Both the position numbers and the translations under genes were made by a program. A stretch of 64,000 nucleotides of DNA from Thiomonas intermedia (GTDB lineage: Bacteria; Pseudomonadota; Gammaproteobacteria; Burkholderiales; Burkholderiaceae_C). Location of the stretch: NCBI RefSeq assembly GCF_002028405.1, contig NZ_CP020046.1:2418001-2482000 (forward strand), written 5' to 3'. Every line of letters starts with the position of its first letter. Positions within the stretch are counted from its first letter, which is position 1. Shown here one piece after another: positions 9,942 through 19,738 of the stretch. The notes below the pieces were generated by a model. It was not told the DNA's origin and did not search any database. It saw nothing but the letters and a program-made list of their open reading frames with translations.

Positions 9942-11044
9942 TGGCAGGCGTGCCGTTGGTCTTTGTGCGGTCAAACGCCATCGCTTGGAAGGCTGGCCTG
10001 GTCGGGCGCGTCCGCCGAGTCGCGATAGGCGGCATGCTCATGGCGACCCTGCCGTTGACCCCGGCCTTCGCGGAGCAGCCCGTGGACCGGCCTCCGTTAG
10101 CGACTGGTCCGCAGGTTTCGCTCGAGGCCGGGGCGCCACCCAGGCAGGGGCTGGAACAGTGGCTTCAGACCGTGAGCACGGCCGCCCGTTCGCTGAATTA
10201 CAGCGGCGTGTTCATCACCCAGCGCGGGGAGGAGATCAGCACCTCCAGCCTGGTTCACTATGTGCTGCCGCAGGGCCATTTCGAACGAATCGAAACGCTG
10301 GACGGTCAGCGTCGCATCATGGTTTCACTCAACGATCAGGTGCGCACGAGCTGGCCCGACTATCGTCTGACCCTGATCGACAATCAGGCTGGACAGGCCA
10401 GTTTTCCGCGATTGCTCAAGTCGACTGATGGCGAAGTCGACCGCAACTACAAGCTCGAGCGGGGCGGGCTGGAGCGATGTGCGGGCTACGAATGCCGGAT
10501 GTCGACCCTTTTGCCCCGGGATGATCTGCGCTGGGGCTATCGGCTTTGGTCGCTCCCGGATTCGCAGCTGCTGGTGAAGGCGCAAACGCTCGATGCGGAC
10601 GGCCATGTCATTGATCAGGTCGCGTTCACCGAGCTCAAAATTCATGTGCATCCACGCCAGAACCTGGTGCGCGAGAGCCTGCACCAGCCCCCTGGTTATG
10701 CGGTGGAGAAGATGAAGGTGGTGCCTGTGAGCCTGCGCTCGCAGGGCTGGGCCTTGTCTTCCCATGTCCCTGGTTTCAAGACCGTTGGCGTCTTCCGCCG
10801 CAGCATGTCGGTGGGGGGAAAATCGTCGGAAGTGCTGCAGTGGCTGCTCAGCGATGGTCTGGCTTCGGTCTCGATCTTCGTGCAGCCCGCGGCCGATCTG
10901 GCCGAGCCCGTGCCCCCCGAGCAACGTGTTGGCGGCACCCTGGCGTTATCGCGCCGCATCGGCGAGTCCTGGTTGACCGTCATGGGCGCCGTTCCCGAGC
11001 GCACGCTCAGACGCATCAGCGACGCGGTCGTGCGCGTGCAGTAG
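9941..11044 (+). CDS. rseB: Sigma-E regulatory protein RseB/MucB
   Basis: 367-aa periplasmic regulator that shields RseA from DegS-type cleavage and senses mislocalised lipoproteins or LPS. A signal sequence ends near residues 40-45 (LPLTPAFA-EQ). The MucB/RseB core begins with the SLNYSGVFITQRG segment and includes YECRMSTLLPRDDLRWGYRLW. The C-terminal domain with FVQP and VPERTLRRISDAV is typical. TGATG overlap with rseA indicates coupled translation. Confidence 0.92.
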   Translation: MAGVPLVFVRSNAIAWKAGLVGRVRRVAIGGMLMATLPLTPAFAEQPVDRPPLATGPQVSLEAGAPPRQGLEQWLQTVSTAARSLNYSGVFITQRGEEISTSSLVHYVLPQGHFERIETLDGQRRIMVSLNDQVRTSWPDYRLTLIDNQAGQASFPRLLKSTDGEVDRNYKLERGGLERCAGYECRMSTLLPRDDLRWGYRLWSLPDSQLLVKAQTLDADGHVIDQVAFTELKIHVHPRQNLVRESLHQPPGYAVEKMKVVPVSLRSQGWALSSHVPGFKTVGVFRRSMSVGGKSSEVLQWLLSDGLASVSIFVQPAADLAEPVPPEQRVGGTLALSRRIGESWLTVMGAVPERTLRRISDAVVRVQ

Positions 11045-11176
11045 CCGTAGCGGGCGAGGCTGTGCGCCTCGCCGCAGCACGATCGCCATGTTTTTCGTAT
11101 GCTGGTTGCAGAGTTCAAGAATCGGCTATTGCAGTGCCATGCCTGGAATCAGGTGCGTAGTGTCAGGGAGAAATCG

Positions 11177-12652
11177 GTGAAAAAAATCATCAAGACCTGT
11201 TTGGGTGCAGGCCTGTTGGTCATGGCGGGCGTGGCTGCGCCCGCGCAGGCAGCGGGTGCGGCGCCACAGCAGGGCCAACAGGCTTGTGTAGCTTGCGGAC
11301 TGCCGGATTTCACCGGGCTGGTGGAGAAGGCCGGCCCGTCCGTGGTCAATATCCGCACCTACAAGAAGGTGCCCGTGGGCAGCGGGGAGCAGATGGATGA
11401 GCAGACCCGCGAACTGCTGCGGCGGTTTTTCGGTGTGCCCATTCCGTCGCCCGATGTTCCGAAGGGCGGCAACAACGGCCCGAAGGACGAAGAGGAAGAG
11501 CGCCCCACGGGTGTGGGGTCCGGTTTCATCATCAGCCCGGACGGCTACATCATGACCAACGCCCATGTTGTGGATGGCGCGGATGAGATCATGGTCACGC
11601 TGACCGACAAGCGCGAGTTCACCGCCAAGCTCATCGGCGCCGACAAGCGCACGGATGTGGCGCTGGTGAAGATCGACGCCCCGTCGCCGCTCCCTGCGGT
11701 GCAGATCGGCGACTCCTCCAAGGTGAAGGTGGGTGAATGGGTGGTGGCCATCGGCTCGCCGTTCGGACTCGAGAACACCGTCACGGCGGGCATCGTGAGT
11801 GCCAAGGGCCGGGATACCGGTGACTACACGCCGTTCATTCAGACCGATGTGGCCGTGAACCCGGGCAACTCCGGTGGCCCGCTCATTGATATGCGAGGCA
11901 ACGTCGTCGGCATCAATTCCCAGATCTACAGCCGCACGGGCGGCTTCATGGGGATTTCGTTCGCCATTCCCATCGACGAAGCCATGCGCGTGGTCGAGCA
12001 GCTCAAGAAGCAGGGTTATGTGGTGCGTGGCAAGATCGGAGTGCAGATCGACAGCGTGAGTCGCGAGTTGGCTGAATCGCTGGGTCTGGGGCAGGCCCGG
12101 GGCGCTCTGGTACGTGTCGTCGAGAAGGGTGGGGCGGCAGGCAAGGCCGGTGTGCAGGTCGGTGACATCGTCACCAGCTTCAATGGCAAACCTGTAGAGC
12201 GTGCCAACGACCTGCCCCGTCTGGTGGGTGAGACCAAGCCCGACACCGCTGTGCCCATGCAGGTGCTGCGCATGGGCAAGACGCTGACCCTCAACGTCAG
12301 GGTGGGCGAATGGGTGATGGACAAGAAGCCCGGCACCAAGCAGGGCGAAGAGCCCAAGCCCGAGGCCGTCAGCAAGGCCAATGCGCTGGGGGTGAAGGTC
12401 ATCGATCTCAATGATGCCCAGAAGCGCCAGCTTGGCGTGAGCGGCGGGGTCTTGGTGGAGGCCGTGCGGGACGGGGCGCAGCGCGACGGCCTGCGGGTGG
12501 GGGATGTCGTCATGGCGGTGGGCAATACCGCCGTCAACAGCGCGGCCCATTTCAACGCGCTCAGTGCGCAATTGCCCGTCGGCAAACAGGTGGCGGTGCT
12601 CGTGCGACGAGGCGATGCCGGCCTCTACATCCTGCTGCGGCCGCAGAACTGA
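11177..12652 (+). CDS. DegP/MucD-type periplasmic serine protease
   Basis: 491-aa HtrA-family protease/chaperone. The signal peptide is KKIIKTCLGAGLLVMAG followed by AAPAQA. The catalytic triad is His in NAHVVDGADE, Asp in DKRTDVALVKID and Ser in NPGNSGGPL. Two PDZ domains follow (about 285-375 and 395-490). I chose GTG at 11177 because it sits 6 nt after a GGGAG site and directly precedes the lysine-rich signal peptide; an ATG at 11099 would add 26 implausible residues. Degrades misfolded periplasmic proteins; position after rseB matches MucD of the AlgU system. Confidence 0.93.
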   Translation: MKKIIKTCLGAGLLVMAGVAAPAQAAGAAPQQGQQACVACGLPDFTGLVEKAGPSVVNIRTYKKVPVGSGEQMDEQTRELLRRFFGVPIPSPDVPKGGNNGPKDEEEERPTGVGSGFIISPDGYIMTNAHVVDGADEIMVTLTDKREFTAKLIGADKRTDVALVKIDAPSPLPAVQIGDSSKVKVGEWVVAIGSPFGLENTVTAGIVSAKGRDTGDYTPFIQTDVAVNPGNSGGPLIDMRGNVVGINSQIYSRTGGFMGISFAIPIDEAMRVVEQLKKQGYVVRGKIGVQIDSVSRELAESLGLGQARGALVRVVEKGGAAGKAGVQVGDIVTSFNGKPVERANDLPRLVGETKPDTAVPMQVLRMGKTLTLNVRVGEWVMDKKPGTKQGEEPKPEAVSKANALGVKVIDLNDAQKRQLGVSGGVLVEAVRDGAQRDGLRVGDVVMAVGNTAVNSAAHFNALSAQLPVGKQVAVLVRRGDAGLYILLRPQN

Positions 12653-12660
12653 GCTGGGTC

Positions 12661-12697
12661 GGGGGCACGAGGTCTTGCCGGGCAGGGATGTGCCCCC
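12661..12697 (+). other. Hairpin after degP without a U-tract
   Basis: Perfect 8-bp inverted repeat GGGGGCAC (12661-12668) and GTGCCCCC (12690-12697), starting 9 nt after the degP stop. There is no T-run, so it may stabilise the degP mRNA 3' end or act as a factor-dependent stop rather than an intrinsic terminator. Confidence 0.4.
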
Positions 12698-12712
12698 GGG
12701 TTAGAATGACGG

Positions 12713-12780
12713 TCCAACAAGCATCAGCAGTTGCCAAATCGATTTGTTGGAAGGCGCGTCACGCTTGTCGCGCCTTTTTT
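12713..12780 (+). ncRNA. Candidate short leader RNA upstream of lepA
   Basis: A -10-like TAGAAT lies at 12702-12707. A transcript starting near 12713 would fold into two hairpins in succession: CCAACAA (12714-12720) with TTGTTGG (12744-12750), then AAGGCGCG with CGCGCCTT ending in a T-run at about 12780. The product would be a roughly 70-nt terminated RNA, either an independent sRNA or an attenuated lepA leader. The -35 box is weak (TTGCCG at 12675, spacing 21), so the promoter is uncertain. Confidence 0.35.
12751..12780 (+). terminator. Intrinsic terminator before lepA
   Basis: 8-bp perfect stem AAGGCGCG (12751-12758) / CGCGCCTT (12769-12776), loop of 10 nt, then TTTT continuing the paired TT. 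It lies 100 nt after the degP stop and 80 nt before the lepA ATG, so it either ends the rpoE-degP transcript or attenuates lepA. Confidence 0.75.
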
Positions 12781-12860
12781 CTTGTTCATTCCCAAGTTTC
12801 CCGTTCAGCCCGCAGGGTGTGCCAGCGGGGCTTCAGCCGTTCGCCCCAGCGGGCCATTGC

Positions 12861-14669
12861 ATGAATCTCATTCGTAATTTTTCGATTATTGCCCACATTG
12901 ATCACGGCAAATCGACGCTTGCTGATCGCATTATTCAGCGATGCGGTGGTTTGTCCGATCGCGAAATGGAGGCGCAGGTGCTCGATTCGATGGATATCGA
13001 ACGCGAGCGCGGCATCACCATCAAGGCGCAGACGGCGGCGCTGCAATACACCGCGCGGGACGGCAACACCTACAACCTCAATCTGATCGATACGCCGGGG
13101 CATGTCGATTTCAGCTATGAAGTGAGTCGCTCGCTTTCAGCCTGCGAGGGCGCGCTGTTGGTGGTGGATGCCAGTCAGGGCGTGGAAGCCCAAACGGTGG
13201 CCAATTGCTACACCGCGCTTGATCTGGGCGTCGAAGTCGTTCCCGTGCTCAACAAGATGGATCTTCCGCAGGCCGACCCGGAGCGGGCCAAAGAAGAGAT
13301 CGAGGAAGTCATCGGCATCGACGCGGGCGACGCTATCCCCTGCAGTGCCAAGACTGGCATGGGCATCGACGACATTCTCGATGCAGTCATCACCCGCATG
13401 CCGCCGCCCAAGGGCCGTGCGGATGCGCCGCTGCGCGCCATGATCATCGACTCCTGGTTCGATACCTATGTCGGCGTGGTCATGCTGGTGCGCGTGGTCG
13501 ACGGCAGCCTGAAGAAGGGCGAGCGCTTCAAGATGATGGCCACTCATGCGGCCTACAACGCCGAACAACTGGGCGTGTTCACGCCCAAGTCGGTCCAGCG
13601 CGACGTGCTCTGCGCGGGAGAGGTGGGCTTCATCATTGCGGGCATCAAGGAGTTGCAGGCTGCCAAGGTCGGCGACACCATCACTCTCGAAAAAAAGCTG
13701 CCCAACAACCTCGGCCCTGCCGAGGAGGCCTTGCCAGGCTTCAAGGAAATCCAGCCGCAGGTGTTCGCCGGTCTCTATCCGACCGAGGCCAGCGAATACG
13801 ACCAGCTGCGCGATGCCCTGGAGAAGCTCAAGCTGAACGACGCCGCGTTGCGCTACGAGCCTGAAGTGAGCCAGGCGCTGGGTTTCGGCTTCCGCTGCGG
13901 CTTTCTGGGCCTGTTGCACATGGAGATCGTGCAGGAGCGTCTGGAGCGCGAGTTCGACCAAGACCTCATCACCACGGCGCCCTCGGTGGTCTATCAGGTC
14001 ATGCTGGCCAATGGCGAGGTGATCGAGGTCGAGAATCCATCGAAGATGCCCGATCAGGGCCGCATCGCCGAAATCCGCGAACCCATCGTCACGGTGCATC
14101 TCTACATGCCGCAGGATTACGTGGGCCCGGTGATGACCCTGGCCAACCAGAAGCGGGGCATGCAGCTCAATATGGCCTATCACGGTCGCCAGGTGATGCT
14201 CACCTACGACATGCCGTTGGCCGAGATCGTGCTCGATTTTTTCGACAAGCTCAAAAGCGTATCGCGGGGCTATGCCTCGATGGACTATGAGTTCAAGGAG
14301 TATCGTGCCGCCGATGTGGTGAAGGTCGACATGCTGATCAACGGCGACCGGGTGGACGCGCTGTCCATCATCGTGCACCGCGGCCAGAGCCAGTACCGCG
14401 GTCGTCAGGTGGCGGCCAAGATGCGCGAGATCATTCCGCGCCAGATGTACGACGTCGCCATCCAGGCGGCCATCGGGGCCAACATTATCGCGCGTGAGAC
14501 AATCAAGGCCCTGCGCAAGAACGTTCTCGCGAAGTGCTACGGGGGGGACATTTCCCGCAAACGCAAACTGCTGGAAAAGCAGAAGGCGGGTAAGAAACGC
14601 ATGAAGCAGATCGGTTCTGTCGAAGTGCCCCAAGAGGCCTTCCTCGCGATTCTGCAAGTCGAAGACTGA
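12861..14669 (+). CDS. lepA: Elongation factor 4 (LepA)
   Basis: 602-aa translational GTPase. G1 is [13 protein letters not shown] (about residues 11-23), followed by ERERGITI (switch I), DTPGHVDF (G3) and NKMDLP (G4). The C-terminal LepA-specific domain includes [13 protein letters not shown] and [19 protein letters not shown] at 12861 gives the canonical [17 protein letters not shown] start. The frame stays open upstream to 12744, but that stretch covers the intrinsic terminator. Heads the lepA-lepB-DUF4845-rnc-era-recO-pdxJ-acpS unit. Confidence 0.97.
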   Translation: MNLIRNFSIIAHIDHGKSTLADRIIQRCGGLSDREMEAQVLDSMDIERERGITIKAQTAALQYTARDGNTYNLNLIDTPGHVDFSYEVSRSLSACEGALLVVDASQGVEAQTVANCYTALDLGVEVVPVLNKMDLPQADPERAKEEIEEVIGIDAGDAIPCSAKTGMGIDDILDAVITRMPPPKGRADAPLRAMIIDSWFDTYVGVVMLVRVVDGSLKKGERFKMMATHAAYNAEQLGVFTPKSVQRDVLCAGEVGFIIAGIKELQAAKVGDTITLEKKLPNNLGPAEEALPGFKEIQPQVFAGLYPTEASEYDQLRDALEKLKLNDAALRYEPEVSQALGFGFRCGFLGLLHMEIVQERLEREFDQDLITTAPSVVYQVMLANGEVIEVENPSKMPDQGRIAEIREPIVTVHLYMPQDYVGPVMTLANQKRGMQLNMAYHGRQVMLTYDMPLAEIVLDFFDKLKSVSRGYASMDYEFKEYRAADVVKVDMLINGDRVDALSIIVHRGQSQYRGRQVAAKMREIIPRQMYDVAIQAAIGANIIARETIKALRKNVLAKCYGGDISRKRKLLEKQKAGKKRMKQIGSVEVPQEAFLAILQVED

Positions 14670-14695
14670 TCCACACTCTCTCCCCAACGCACCGT

Positions 14696-15622
14696 ATGGA
14701 AACCGCGCCCAGCGTCAATTTCACTCTCCTGCTGTTCATCCTTCTGGTCGTCACCGGCGCGTTCTGGTTCGCCGAGCGCTGGTATTTCGCCCCGCAACGC
14801 CGCCGTGCCGCCAAGGCAGCCGTCGCCCAGTTGCAGGAGCGTCGTAGTGCCCTCGAAAAGCAGGGACTGGCCACCGATGGCGCCGTGGCCACCGATGCCG
14901 ACATCGAAGCCGCGCGCGACCGTTTGCAGAGCCAGCCGTGGTGGCTTGAGTGGACCGCCGGCCTGTTCCCGGTCATTCTGGTGGTTTTCCTGCTGCGCTC
15001 TTTCGTGGCGGAGCCGTTCAAGATCCCTTCGGGCTCGATGGAGCCGACGCTGGTGCCTGGCGACCTGATTCTGGTGAACAAGTTCGAGTACGGCCTGCGC
15101 CTGCCGCTGCTCGACAGCCGTCTCACGCCGGGCGAACTGCCCAAGCGCGGCGATGTGATCGTGTTCCGTCTGCCCAAGGATCCGCGAATCGACTACATCA
15201 AGCGCATCGTCGGTCTGCCCGGCGACACCGTGTCTTACGAAAACAAGCAGCTGGTGATCAACGGCCAGCCGGTGCAGGAAAAGCCGCTGTCCGACTATTT
15301 CGATCCCGGCACCATGACGTACTACAAGCAATACATGGAAAAGCTGGGATCGCACGAGCACCGCATCATGATCAACCCGATGGCGCCGCCCTACGTCATC
15401 GGCGGGCCCGACAACTTTCCGAACCGCGACATGTGCCACTACAACGCCGAAGGCTTCGTCTGCAAGGTCCCGGCGGGCAACTATTTCGTGATGGGCGACA
15501 ACCGCGACAACTCCCTGGACTCGCGCTATTGGGGTTTCGTCCCCGAGCGCAATATCATCGGCAAGGCTTTTGTGGTGTGGATGAATTTCAGCGCGCCCAA
15601 GAACATCGGGCTGATTCATTGA
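14696..15622 (+). CDS. lepB: Signal peptidase I
   Basis: 308-aa inner membrane serine protease that removes signal peptides. Transmembrane helices near residues 10-28 and 88-108. The catalytic Ser is in SGSMEPTL (about 117-124) and the catalytic Lys in YIKRIVGLPGD (about 175-185). The late motif GDNRDNSLDSRYWG (about 268-281) is diagnostic. Position after lepA is the conserved order. Confidence 0.96.
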   Translation: METAPSVNFTLLLFILLVVTGAFWFAERWYFAPQRRRAAKAAVAQLQERRSALEKQGLATDGAVATDADIEAARDRLQSQPWWLEWTAGLFPVILVVFLLRSFVAEPFKIPSGSMEPTLVPGDLILVNKFEYGLRLPLLDSRLTPGELPKRGDVIVFRLPKDPRIDYIKRIVGLPGDTVSYENKQLVINGQPVQEKPLSDYFDPGTMTYYKQYMEKLGSHEHRIMINPMAPPYVIGGPDNFPNRDMCHYNAEGFVCKVPAGNYFVMGDNRDNSLDSRYWGFVPERNIIGKAFVVWMNFSAPKNIGLIH

Positions 15623-15655
15623 TCGTCATGGCCGGTTTGGGAGAGCGGGGCAACT

Positions 15656-16006
15656 ATGAAGCAGCATGACAAGCAGCGGGGCATCACCCTCATCGGGCTG
15701 ATTTTCTGGGGCGCGATCCTCGCGTTCTTCGTGGTCATCGGCGCCCAGGCTGTACCGACGGCGACCGAGTACTTCGCCATCCAGAAGGCTGTCGATCAGG
15801 CGGCCAAGGCTGGACCGACCGTGGCCGACATTCGCTCGGCCTATTCCAAAATGGCCGATGTGGACTACATCTCCTCCGTCACGGCGCAGGATCTCGACAT
15901 CACCAAAGTCAACGACAAGGTGGTGATCTCCTTCGCTTACAACAAGGAGATCCACATCGCCGGACCGGTGTATCTGCTGATCAAGTACGCCGGGCATTCG
16001 CACTGA
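15656..16006 (+). CDS. DUF4845 membrane protein
   Basis: 116-aa protein with one N-terminal hydrophobic helix (GITLIGLIFWGAILAFFVVIGAQA, residues about 9-32), resembling a pilin-like type IV leader plus helix. The rest is a small soluble domain. It is the DUF4845 protein regularly found between lepB and rnc in betaproteobacteria; function unknown. Seven nt separate it from rnc. Confidence 0.85.
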   Translation: MKQHDKQRGITLIGLIFWGAILAFFVVIGAQAVPTATEYFAIQKAVDQAAKAGPTVADIRSAYSKMADVDYISSVTAQDLDITKVNDKVVISFAYNKEIHIAGPVYLLIKYAGHSH

Positions 16007-16013
16007 TTCACGG

Positions 16014-16844
16014 GTGAGCACGACTTTAGAAAAGCGGCTGGGTTATTCCTTTCGCGACCGCAAACTGTTCGAGCGTGCGCTCACGCACCGCAGCTTCGGG
16101 GCGGATCACAACGAGCGTCTGGAGTTTCTCGGCGATTCGGTGCTCAACCTTTCCGCGGCCGCCTGGCTCTATCACCAGGCGGCAAGGCAGGACGAAGGCC
16201 AGCTCTCGCGACTTCGTGCGGCGCTGGTGCGCGCCGAGACTCTGGCTGAAGTGGCCCGCACGGTGGAACTGGGCCGATTCCTGCGTCTGGGCGAAGGCGA
16301 GTTGCAGAGCGGCGGCGCCCAGCGTGAATCCATCCTTGCGGATGCCGTGGAGGCGCTGCTTGGCGCGATCTATCTCGAAGCCGGATTCGACATGGCGCAG
16401 GAGGTGATGCGACGTCTGTTCGCCTCCCTGCTGGAATCGCTGGACGCCGATGTCGTTCGCAAAGATGCGAAGACGCAGCTGCAGGAGTTTCTGCAGGGGC
16501 AGCGGTTGCCCTTGCCGAGCTATGTCGTGCTGGACGTGCGTGGGGCCGCGCACCAGCAGCAATTCAAGGTGGAGTGCGCGGTGGCCGCGCTGGGCCTGAA
16601 AGTGGAAGGCGAGGGCGACAGCCGCCGCCGTGCCGAGCAGGACGCCGCCACGCGCATGATCGAGCGCATCGGTCGCGGCGGCACCAAGCCGCAGCGGGGG
16701 GGCAACCGGCCCGTGCTGGTGGATGAACGCGCGCAGCCGACAGCCCAAATGGAATCACCCAGTGCGGCGGCGCCCTCCGCCCCGGCGCACAATCGCCGTC
16801 AAGCGGCCGCGCGGCGGCCGTCGAAAGTGTCTCAATCGCCATGA
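16014..16844 (+). CDS. rnc: Ribonuclease III
   Basis: 276-aa double-strand-specific endoribonuclease for rRNA and mRNA processing. The catalytic signature [12 protein letters not shown] lies at about residues 36-47, and a second acidic site is in [16 protein letters not shown] (about 111-126). The double-stranded RNA-binding domain is at about 152-222 ([12 protein letters not shown] to [12 protein letters not shown]). GTG start at 16014, 7 nt after the previous stop. Beyond the usual end is a tail of about 50 residues rich in Arg, Pro, Ala and Ser. The stop overlaps era by 4 nt. Confidence 0.95.
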   Translation: MSTTLEKRLGYSFRDRKLFERALTHRSFGADHNERLEFLGDSVLNLSAAAWLYHQAARQDEGQLSRLRAALVRAETLAEVARTVELGRFLRLGEGELQSGGAQRESILADAVEALLGAIYLEAGFDMAQEVMRRLFASLLESLDADVVRKDAKTQLQEFLQGQRLPLPSYVVLDVRGAAHQQQFKVECAVAALGLKVEGEGDSRRRAEQDAATRMIERIGRGGTKPQRGGNRPVLVDERAQPTAQMESPSAAAPSAPAHNRRQAAARRPSKVSQSP

Positions 16845-17746
16845 CTTCCACGCCCCCGAATTCCCCGCGCCGTTTTGGTACCGTTGCCATCGTCGGGCGG
16901 CCCAATGTCGGCAAGTCCACACTGCTCAATGCGCTGGTGGGCGCCAAGGTGAGCATCACGTCGCACAAGGCGCAGACCACGCGCCATCGCATCCTCGGCG
17001 TTACCACGCTCGGGGCTTCGCAGTTCGCCTTTGTCGATACGCCGGGCTTTCAGACCCAGCACATGCATGCCCTCAACCGGGCGATGAACCGCACCGTCAC
17101 AGGCGCCTTGAGCGAAGTGGATCTCGTGCTCTGGGTGCTGGAGGCAGGAAAAATCCTGCCGCAGGACCGCACCGTGCTCGAAGTTCTGCCCGACGACCGG
17201 CCGGTGATCGTGGTGGTCAACAAGCTCGATCGCATCACTCCGCGAGAAAAGCTGATGCCCTGGCTGGCCGAACTGGGGCAGCTTCGCCCGTTCGCCGAGA
17301 TCGTGCCGATGTCGGCACAAAAGAAAGCCGATGCGCCCCGACTGCTCGCCATCATGGAGCCCTATCTGCATGAAGGCGAGTGGGGCTACGAAGAGGATGC
17401 CCTCACCGATCGCAGCGAGCGCTTCCTGGCGGCCGAGATCCTGCGTGAGAAGCTGTTCCGCCTGACCGGCGACGAACTGCCCTACACCAGCACCGTGGTC
17501 ATCGAGCAGTTTGCCCAGGAGGGCCAACTGCGCCGCATCTCCGCGGCCATCATTGTCGATCGGGACGGACACAAGGCCATGGTGATCGGCGCGGGCGGCG
17601 AACGCCTCAAGCGCATCTCCACCGAAGCGCGGCAGGACATGCAGGTCCTGTTCGACGGCCCGGTCTTTCTGGAGGTCTGGGTCAAGACCCGCTCGGGCTG
17701 GGCCGACGACCAGGCTGCCGTGCGCGCCTTCGGCTATGAGGACTGA
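16841..17746 (+). CDS. era: GTPase Era
   Basis: 301-aa ribosome-assembly GTPase binding the 3' end of 16S rRNA. G1 [13 protein letters not shown] (about 19-31), G3 DTPG near 65, G4 NKLDR near 127. The C-terminal KH domain includes [26 protein letters not shown]-type sequence around 230-260. Overlaps rnc by 4 nt at the start and recO by 11 nt at the end. Confidence 0.96.
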   Translation: MTSTPPNSPRRFGTVAIVGRPNVGKSTLLNALVGAKVSITSHKAQTTRHRILGVTTLGASQFAFVDTPGFQTQHMHALNRAMNRTVTGALSEVDLVLWVLEAGKILPQDRTVLEVLPDDRPVIVVVNKLDRITPREKLMPWLAELGQLRPFAEIVPMSAQKKADAPRLLAIMEPYLHEGEWGYEEDALTDRSERFLAAEILREKLFRLTGDELPYTSTVVIEQFAQEGQLRRISAAIIVDRDGHKAMVIGAGGERLKRISTEARQDMQVLFDGPVFLEVWVKTRSGWADDQAAVRAFGYED

Positions 17747-18533
17747 GCTGGGCGCCGGGCCGGTGGCCCGACCCCTGCCGCGCACTTCCCGGCGTGGCAT
17801 CTCGGTGGAACGGGTGCAGGACGAGCCGATCTACGTTCTGCACAGCTACCCGTGGAAGGAAACCAGTCTTCTGCTCGACGTTTTCAGCCGCCGCCATGGT
17901 CGTGTGGCCCTGGTGGCCAAGGGCGCCAAGCGGCCGACGTCCGCGCTGCGCGCCGTGCTGCTGGGCTTTCAGCCCTGCCATGCCAGCTGGAGTGGCCGCG
18001 GCGAGGTTCGTACCCTGACCCGCGCCGATTGGGCGGGAGGGCTGGCGCCGCTGTCGGGCCTGCCCTTGCTTTGCGGCTTCTATTTCAACGAATTGCTCGT
18101 GCGCCTGCTGGCCCGCGAAGACGCCCACGAAGGCTTGTTCGACGCGTATCACGCGGGCATCGCGGCGCTCGCCCAGCGTCCGCAGGCGTCGTCTGCCGAA
18201 CTGGAGCCGGTGCTGCGCAGCTTCGAGTTCGCGCTCCTGCGCGAGCTCGGGTTCCTGCCCGAGCTGCACCTCGAAGGTTCGACTTCCGAGCCCGTGCTGC
18301 CCGATGCCTATTACCGCGTCGATCCCGACCAGGGCGTGTCGGCCTGCCCCTCATCCGATGTCCAGGCCGTCCGCGGCGAAGTGCTGCTGGCGCTGCGCGA
18401 AGGTCCGCCCGCCGAGGGCGACATCGCCCTGGCGCGCACCGCCAAGACCTTGATGCGCAGCCTGCTTCACTATCATCTTTCAGGACAGATGCTGCGCACC
18501 CGCCAGCTTCTCATTGATCTCCACAAGTTATGA
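17736..18533 (+). CDS. recO: DNA repair protein RecO
   Basis: 265-aa recombination mediator that helps load RecA with RecR. The N-terminal OB-fold core starts at [23 protein letters not shown] (split around residues 30-52), and [13 protein letters not shown] follows. The zinc-finger cysteines of some RecO proteins are not evident. The start ATG at 17736 overlaps era by 11 nt; a later GTG at 17804 would remove a non-conserved N-terminal extension and is possible. Its stop overlaps pdxJ by 4 nt. Confidence 0.9.
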   Translation: MRTELGAGPVARPLPRTSRRGISVERVQDEPIYVLHSYPWKETSLLLDVFSRRHGRVALVAKGAKRPTSALRAVLLGFQPCHASWSGRGEVRTLTRADWAGGLAPLSGLPLLCGFYFNELLVRLLAREDAHEGLFDAYHAGIAALAQRPQASSAELEPVLRSFEFALLRELGFLPELHLEGSTSEPVLPDAYYRVDPDQGVSACPSSDVQAVRGEVLLALREGPPAEGDIALARTAKTLMRSLLHYHLSGQMLRTRQLLIDLHKL

Positions 18534-19309
18534 ACCCAATGGCTACCGCCCCCGACGCTGCGCCGCTGCTCGGGGTGAACATCGACCATGTCGCCACGCT
18601 GCGCAACGCGCGCGGCGGCAGTTTCCCCGACCCTGTGATGGCGGCGCAGCAGGCGGTGGAGGCTGGTGCGGACATCATCACCTTCCATCTGCGCGAAGAC
18701 CGCCGCCACATCCGTGATGCCGATGTCGAGCGGCTCAAGGCCGTCATCTCGGCGCCGCTGAATTTCGAGTCTGCGCTCGCGCCGGAGATGCTCGACATCA
18801 TTTGCCGAGTGCGTCCGCAAAGGGTCTGCCTGGTGCCCGAGCGCCGGCAGGAAGTGACCACCGAAGGCGGCCTCGATGTGGTCGGCCAGTTCGAACGCGT
18901 GCGCGAGGCCTGCGCCCGTCTGGCCGATTGCGGCTGCATCGTGTCCCTGTTCATCGAACCCAGTGCCCAGCAGATCGAGGCCAGTGCGCGGGCCGGAGCG
19001 CCTTGTATCGAGTTGCATACCGGTGCCTACGCCAATGCCTTCGACGCCTCGGACGCCGCCGCGCAGCAGCACGAGTTCGACCGCATCGCCGCGGGCCTGA
19101 AACGGGGCCGCAGCCTGGGGCTGCAAACCCATGCCGGGCACGGCCTGAGCCTGCAAAGCACCCCGGCGATCGCGGCCCTGCCTGAAGTCAGCGAATTGCA
19201 CATCGGCCATGCGCTCATCGGTCATGCGGTGTTCGTCGGGCTGAAGCAATCGGTCCGCGACTTCCAGGCGGCGATCGCCCGCGCGGCGGCTGACGCGCGG
19301 GCGAACTGA
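18530..19309 (+). CDS. pdxJ: Pyridoxine 5'-phosphate synthase
   Basis: 259-aa TIM-barrel enzyme making pyridoxine 5'-phosphate from 1-deoxyxylulose 5-phosphate and 3-amino-2-oxopropyl phosphate. [17 protein letters not shown] (about 14-30) with active-site His, HLREDRRHI (about 57-65), and TEGGLDV are family signatures; the C-terminal [12 protein letters not shown] segment is also typical. Coupled to recO by a 4-nt overlap and followed by acpS, the standard pdxJ-acpS pair. Confidence 0.96.
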   Translation: MNPMATAPDAAPLLGVNIDHVATLRNARGGSFPDPVMAAQQAVEAGADIITFHLREDRRHIRDADVERLKAVISAPLNFESALAPEMLDIICRVRPQRVCLVPERRQEVTTEGGLDVVGQFERVREACARLADCGCIVSLFIEPSAQQIEASARAGAPCIELHTGAYANAFDASDAAAQQHEFDRIAAGLKRGRSLGLQTHAGHGLSLQSTPAIAALPEVSELHIGHALIGHAVFVGLKQSVRDFQAAIARAAADARAN

Positions 19310-19326
19310 GGCTGGGCGAGGCCTGC

Positions 19327-19734
19327 ATGATCTACGGCATCGGGACCGATGTCTGCTCCATTTCCCGCATGGGCGACGCCGTGCAGCGCCACGGCGACCG
19401 CTTCGCCCAGCGCGTGCTCGGCGCCGAAGAGATCGTCGAATACCACCGGCGCTTCGCCAAGGTGCGGCAACGCGGCATTCACTATCTGGCGACGCGGTTT
19501 GCAGCCAAGGAAGCGTTCTCAAAGGCCATCGGTCTGGGCATCCACAGCCCTATGCGCTGGCGCGACTGCGAGATTCTCAAACTGCCCAGTGGGCAGCCGA
19601 TCATCGTGCTGCACGAAGCGCTCAAAGACTGGTGCGAGGCGCGTTCGCTGCGTTTTCTCGTCTCGGTCTCCGATGAGGCCGACACGGCGCTGGCCATGGT
19701 CGTTGCCGAAGTGACCGCTTCCCTCAACACCTGA
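19327..19734 (+). CDS. acpS: Holo-ACP synthase
   Basis: 135-aa enzyme transferring 4'-phosphopantetheine from CoA to acyl carrier protein, thereby activating AcpP encoded at 6.5 kb. IYGIGTDVCSISR (about 2-14) holds the Mg-binding Asp, and RFAAKEAFSKAIG (about 58-70) is the second signature with catalytic Glu. Normal length. 17 nt after pdxJ. Confidence 0.95.
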   Translation: MIYGIGTDVCSISRMGDAVQRHGDRFAQRVLGAEEIVEYHRRFAKVRQRGIHYLATRFAAKEAFSKAIGLGIHSPMRWRDCEILKLPSGQPIIVLHEALKDWCEARSLRFLVSVSDEADTALAMVVAEVTASLNT

Positions 19735-19738
19735 CTTC

